Assembly: GCA_017998025.1 (NCBI GenBank)
Contig: JAGODW010000004.1
Span: forward strand, 1-17,883
Source of the DNA: Spirochaetales bacterium
GTDB taxonomy: Bacteria; Spirochaetota; Spirochaetia; DTKZ01
Direction of reading: 5' to 3'
Length of the DNA stretch: 17,883 nucleotides
Shown here: positions 14,155 through 17,883 of the stretch, piece by piece
Numbering within the stretch: position 1 is the first letter of the stretch
How the letters are laid out: each line of letters begins with the position of its first letter
Program-made: the position numbers and the translations under genes
The notes under the pieces: model-generated
The model's database searches: none
What the model saw: only the letters and a program-made list of their open reading frames with translations
What the model was told of the DNA's origin: nothing

Positions 14155-14523
14155 ATGGGAAAAAGTAAGGCCGTAGTTCTTGTGGTGGAAGACGAAGATG
14201 CCATACGTCTTACCCTGCGGGATTATCTCCAGGGGAAAGGGTACACGGTTCTGGTGTCCTCCGACGGTGTAGGGGCTATTAAACACTTACTGGATAATCC
14301 GGTGGACGTAATTGTTACAGACTACCGGATGGATATTCTGGGTGGAGATTACTGGATCAAGTTTCTGGAAAAGTATTGCAAAGACAAGATTGTGCTTATC
14401 ACGAGTGGATTTCTCCAGCCTTCTTTTCCCATTTCTTACGAAGTGCTCTACAAACCCTACGATTATGCAGACCTGGAAGGAATGATTGCCAGGGCACTAT
14501 CCAACAGAAAAACGGATGAATGA
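14155..14523 (+). CDS. stand-alone receiver (CheY-like) response regulator
   Basis: The 122-residue protein is a single receiver domain with no output domain. Residues expected for phosphorylation are in place: acidic pair Glu12/Asp13, phospho-acceptor Asp56 (VTDYRMD), Ser84 (ITSG) and Lys100 (YKPYD). AGGAT precedes the ATG at 6 nt. It lies 4 bp after the HTH-REC gene and overlaps the acylphosphatase gene by 8 bp. It could be a phosphorelay intermediate or act by protein contact. A chemotaxis CheY is less likely, since no chemotaxis gene is near. Confidence 0.9.
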   Translation: MGKSKAVVLVVEDEDAIRLTLRDYLQGKGYTVLVSSDGVGAIKHLLDNPVDVIVTDYRMDILGGDYWIKFLEKYCKDKIVLITSGFLQPSFPISYEVLYKPYDYADLEGMIARALSNRKTDE

Positions 14524-14812
14524 ACAACCAGCGGGCAAAATAAAAGCTGCAAGGTTACGAATATCGGGTCGAGTCCAGGGAGTTGGTTTCCGGTATTGGG
14601 CTTCCCATTTAGCAGAGCGGTATGGGGTAACAGGGTGGGTCCGGAATGAATTGGACGGAACTGTCTCAATAGAATGTGAAGGCCCTGAAGCATCTGTAGA
14701 TAAGTTTATCCAGATCGTTCGTCAGGGCCCTCCGGGCGCCCGGGTGGATCAGGTAGAAATATCTCACCTTACCCCCCGGGGAGCGTATCGAAGGTTTAGC
14801 ATCGAGTTTTAA
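14516..14812 (+). CDS. acyP: acylphosphatase
   Basis: Acylphosphatases hydrolyse acyl-phosphates such as acetyl phosphate, 1,3-bisphosphoglycerate and aspartyl phosphate. The 98-residue protein has the family signature GRVQGVGFRYW with catalytic Arg26, and GWVRNELDGTV with catalytic Asn44, plus a C-terminal FSIEF strand. The ATG at 14516 is chosen because it overlaps the preceding stop region as ATGAATGA, giving translational coupling, and yields the standard length. An upstream in-frame ATG at 14486 would lie deep in the receiver gene. The end is 14 bp from the convergent enolase stop with no terminator visible. Confidence 0.95.
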   Translation: MNEQPAGKIKAARLRISGRVQGVGFRYWASHLAERYGVTGWVRNELDGTVSIECEGPEASVDKFIQIVRQGPPGARVDQVEISHLTPRGAYRRFSIEF

Positions 14813-14826
14813 GACTCTCTCTTACC

Positions 14827-16128
<1,302 letters not shown>

Positions 16129-16159
16129 TTACTCCTATTTTTTTAAAGAATGTGTGTAG

Positions 16160-16188
16160 AATATGCGTTCTAACTCCTGTAATGTCAA
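16160..16188 (-). promoter_or_regulatory. sigma70-type promoter for eno
   Basis: On the reverse strand a perfect TTGACA (complement of 16183-16188), a 17-bp spacer and CATATT (complement of 16160-16165). The leader would be about 28 nt and contains the AGGAG ribosome site. Confidence 0.75.
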
Positions 16189-16219
16189 TAGAGAGGGTAG
16201 GTTTGACGTATCCTTTTTC

Positions 16220-16249
16220 TTGACCCGGTTATCAGGTCTACCCTACAAT
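16220..16249 (+). promoter_or_regulatory. promoter of proS, predicts leaderless mRNA
   Basis: TTGACC at 16220-16225, an 18-bp spacer and TACAAT at 16244-16249. Counting from the -10 box, +1 falls exactly on the A of ATG 16256. The six bases in between (AGACGC) hold no Shine-Dalgarno sequence. Confidence 0.7.
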
Positions 16250-16255
16250 AGACGC

Positions 16256-17883
16256 ATGTTGTACAGCCGCCTTTTTACAAAAACTTTTCGGGAGGTTCCC
16301 CAGGAAATAAAATCACCCAGTACATTGCTTTTATTAAAAGGAGGCTTTATTCGGCCGATGGGGCAGGGGTTGTATGGGATCCTTCCCCTCGGGTTACGGG
16401 TGTTGAGAAATATCGAGCGGATCATCCGGGAAGAGATGAATGTCCTGGGGGGGCAGGAACTATCGGTGCCTCTGGTAACTCCCCGGGAGTACTGGAAGCG
16501 AAGCGGCCGGGACTTCTGGATAGATAAGGGGATGGTACGTTTTATGGATCGGTATGGGAAAGAACTGGTAATCTCTCCGACCCATGAAGAAGCCGTTGTT
16601 GAAATCCTGAAAAGTTCCCTAAACTCGTATCGAGACCTTCCCCTGTTTCTCTACCAGTTCCAGTTAAAGTTTCGGGACGAAGAAAAACCCCGTCAGGGAC
16701 TTATCCGGGCAAAAGAGTTCCTTATGAAAGATGGCTATTCGTTCCATCGTTCCTATGCGGATCTAAACAACTTTTTCCCCAGGATGTACGCAGCATATAT
16801 GCGCATCTTTAACCGCTGTGGTGTACCGGTTATTGCAGCTGAAGCGGGAGTTGGATATATGGGAGGAGAGCGTTCGTTCGAGTTCCTTATGCCCTTTGAA
16901 CACGGAGACGATACAGTGGTGGAATGTACTTCGTGTGATTATAAGGCAAACAGGGATGTGGCCATTGCAGAGAAGGAATACGAGGTTGAGCCGTTAAAAG
17001 ATATGGAGGAGGTTCGTACTCCGGGCTGTTCTTCCATGGAAGCCCTTTCTCAGTTTTTAGGGGTGTCAAAAAGGGGACTGGCAAAGACGATGGCATACCA
17101 GACTCCCCAGGGGCTCGCACTGGCAGTAGTCAGGGGCGACTACGAGGTAAATATAGAAAAACTGAGAAGAACCCTCAATATGCCGATCCTGGGTCTTGCT
17201 TCATCCGAGCAGTTGATCGAAGCAGGGTTTGTTCCGGGGTACCTTTCACCTTTAGGTATTTCAGCCGGGGTTGTTTTGGTTGTAGATGATCTTGTTGCGA
17301 ATTCCTCCAATCTGATATACGGAGGAAATAAGCCGGATATCCATTTTCGGAATGTAAATTACGGGAGAGACTACGATGGAGGAATCGTAGGAGATATATC
17401 GGGAGTTAAGGAAGGCTCTACATGCAGATTTTGCGGCCAACCACTTAAATTCACCCGATGTTTGGAACTGGGCCATATTTTTAAGCTGGGAGATTACTAC
17501 AGCCGTACGATGGAACTCAGTTTCCAGGAAGAAAGAGGAAACCGGGCGTATCCCTTTATGGGTGCTTACGGGATTGGGGTAGAGAGATTAATGGCAGCCG
17601 TTGTAGAGGCAAATCAGGATGAGCGGGGAATCGTTTGGCCGGTAGCCTTAGCCCCTTTTCGAGTTTTTCTTCTGGCTATTGGGAAGTCTGTTACCGTGCG
17701 TCGAACGGCAATGCAAATCAATGAATCTCTTAAAGATATTGTGCTGTATGACGACCGGGAGGAATCTCCCGGTGTAAAATTTAAAGATGCAGATATCTTA
17801 GGAATCCCGCTACGAATCGTTGTATCTGCACAGGGAATTCAGGAAGGGTATGTAGAGGTGCGGGAGCGAAGGACAGGTATTAC
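16256..17883 (+). CDS. proS: prolyl-tRNA synthetase, 3' end outside window
   Basis: ProS charges tRNA-Pro with proline. The frame is open from ATG 16256 to the window end (542 residues seen, family usually 565-620). The start matches the family: MLYSRLFTKTFREVP, then the GLYGILPLGLRVL region. Class II motif 2 reads FRDEEKPRQG with KEFLMKDGYSFH, and motif 3 is GAYGIGVERL. Between them, at about residues 225-395, lies the YbaK-like editing insertion typical of bacterial-type ProS (GCSSMEALSQFLGVSKRGL, then LVVDDLV). The anticodon-binding domain starts near residue 465 and is cut by the window edge. No ribosome site is present and the mRNA appears leaderless. It is divergent from eno. Confidence 0.96.
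   Translation, partial: MLYSRLFTKTFREVPQEIKSPSTLLLLKGGFIRPMGQGLYGILPLGLRVLRNIERIIREEMNVLGGQELSVPLVTPREYWKRSGRDFWIDKGMVRFMDRYGKELVISPTHEEAVVEILKSSLNSYRDLPLFLYQFQLKFRDEEKPRQGLIRAKEFLMKDGYSFHRSYADLNNFFPRMYAAYMRIFNRCGVPVIAAEAGVGYMGGERSFEFLMPFEHGDDTVVECTSCDYKANRDVAIAEKEYEVEPLKDMEEVRTPGCSSMEALSQFLGVSKRGLAKTMAYQTPQGLALAVVRGDYEVNIEKLRRTLNMPILGLASSEQLIEAGFVPGYLSPLGISAGVVLVVDDLVANSSNLIYGGNKPDIHFRNVNYGRDYDGGIVGDISGVKEGSTCRFCGQPLKFTRCLELGHIFKLGDYYSRTMELSFQEERGNRAYPFMGAYGIGVERLMAAVVEANQDERGIVWPVALAPFRVFLLAIGKSVTVRRTAMQINESLKDIVLYDDREESPGVKFKDADILGIPLRIVVSAQGIQEGYVEVRERRTGI

Overview
The window is a chromosomal core-genome segment, roughly half GC, most likely from a free-living or gut spirochaete. The best clue is the UMP kinase at 3563-4252. 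It belongs to the archaeal-type clade that, among bacteria, is known mainly from spirochaetes. LolA- and RodZ-like envelope genes and many orphan response-regulator domains fit that placement. I am fairly confident of the phylum and make no claim about genus. I see no phage, insertion sequence, integron or CRISPR, and genes are tightly packed on both strands.

Layout. 1-1673 (+): the end of a tryptophan operon, trpB (5' end outside the window) and trpA overlapping by 4 bp. 1708-2184 (-): tRNA-Leu(CAA) followed 18 bp later by a cyclophilin-like protein gene, apparently one transcript. 2272-3490 (+): a small MshEN-like protein and a PflX-type radical SAM protein. 3563-4252 (-): UMP kinase. 4336-11517 (+): a seven-gene run made of a UVR-motif protein, lolA, rodZ, rimO, uvrD, a degenerate class III aminotransferase-like protein and a small membrane protein. 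It has a strong internal promoter before lolA. 11455-11712 (-): a small ferredoxin whose 3' end overlaps the membrane-protein gene. 11784-12017 (+): a small membrane protein. 12131-12976 (+): rplM-rpsI, closed by a strong terminator that lies almost on top of the recX start (13045-13479). 13542-14812 (+): an HTH-REC regulator, a stand-alone REC protein and an acylphosphatase in one unit. 14827-16125 (-): enolase. 16256-end (+): prolyl-tRNA synthetase, cut by the window end.

How it works together. Most genes are housekeeping: tryptophan synthesis, pyrimidine phosphorylation, lipoprotein transport and cell shape, ribosome assembly and modification, DNA repair, glycolysis and tRNA charging. Three things stand out. 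First, three + strand genes (UVR-motif protein, small membrane protein, proS) have a -10 box about 6-7 nt before the ATG and no Shine-Dalgarno sequence, so their mRNAs are probably leaderless. Two of these promoters overlap the -35 box of a divergent partner. Second, an operon joins two orphan response regulators, one with its DNA-binding domain at the unusual N-terminal end, to an acylphosphatase able in principle to act on acyl-phosphates. Third, the gene after uvrD looks like a class III aminotransferase that kept its terminal small-domain segments but lost its PLP-binding core.
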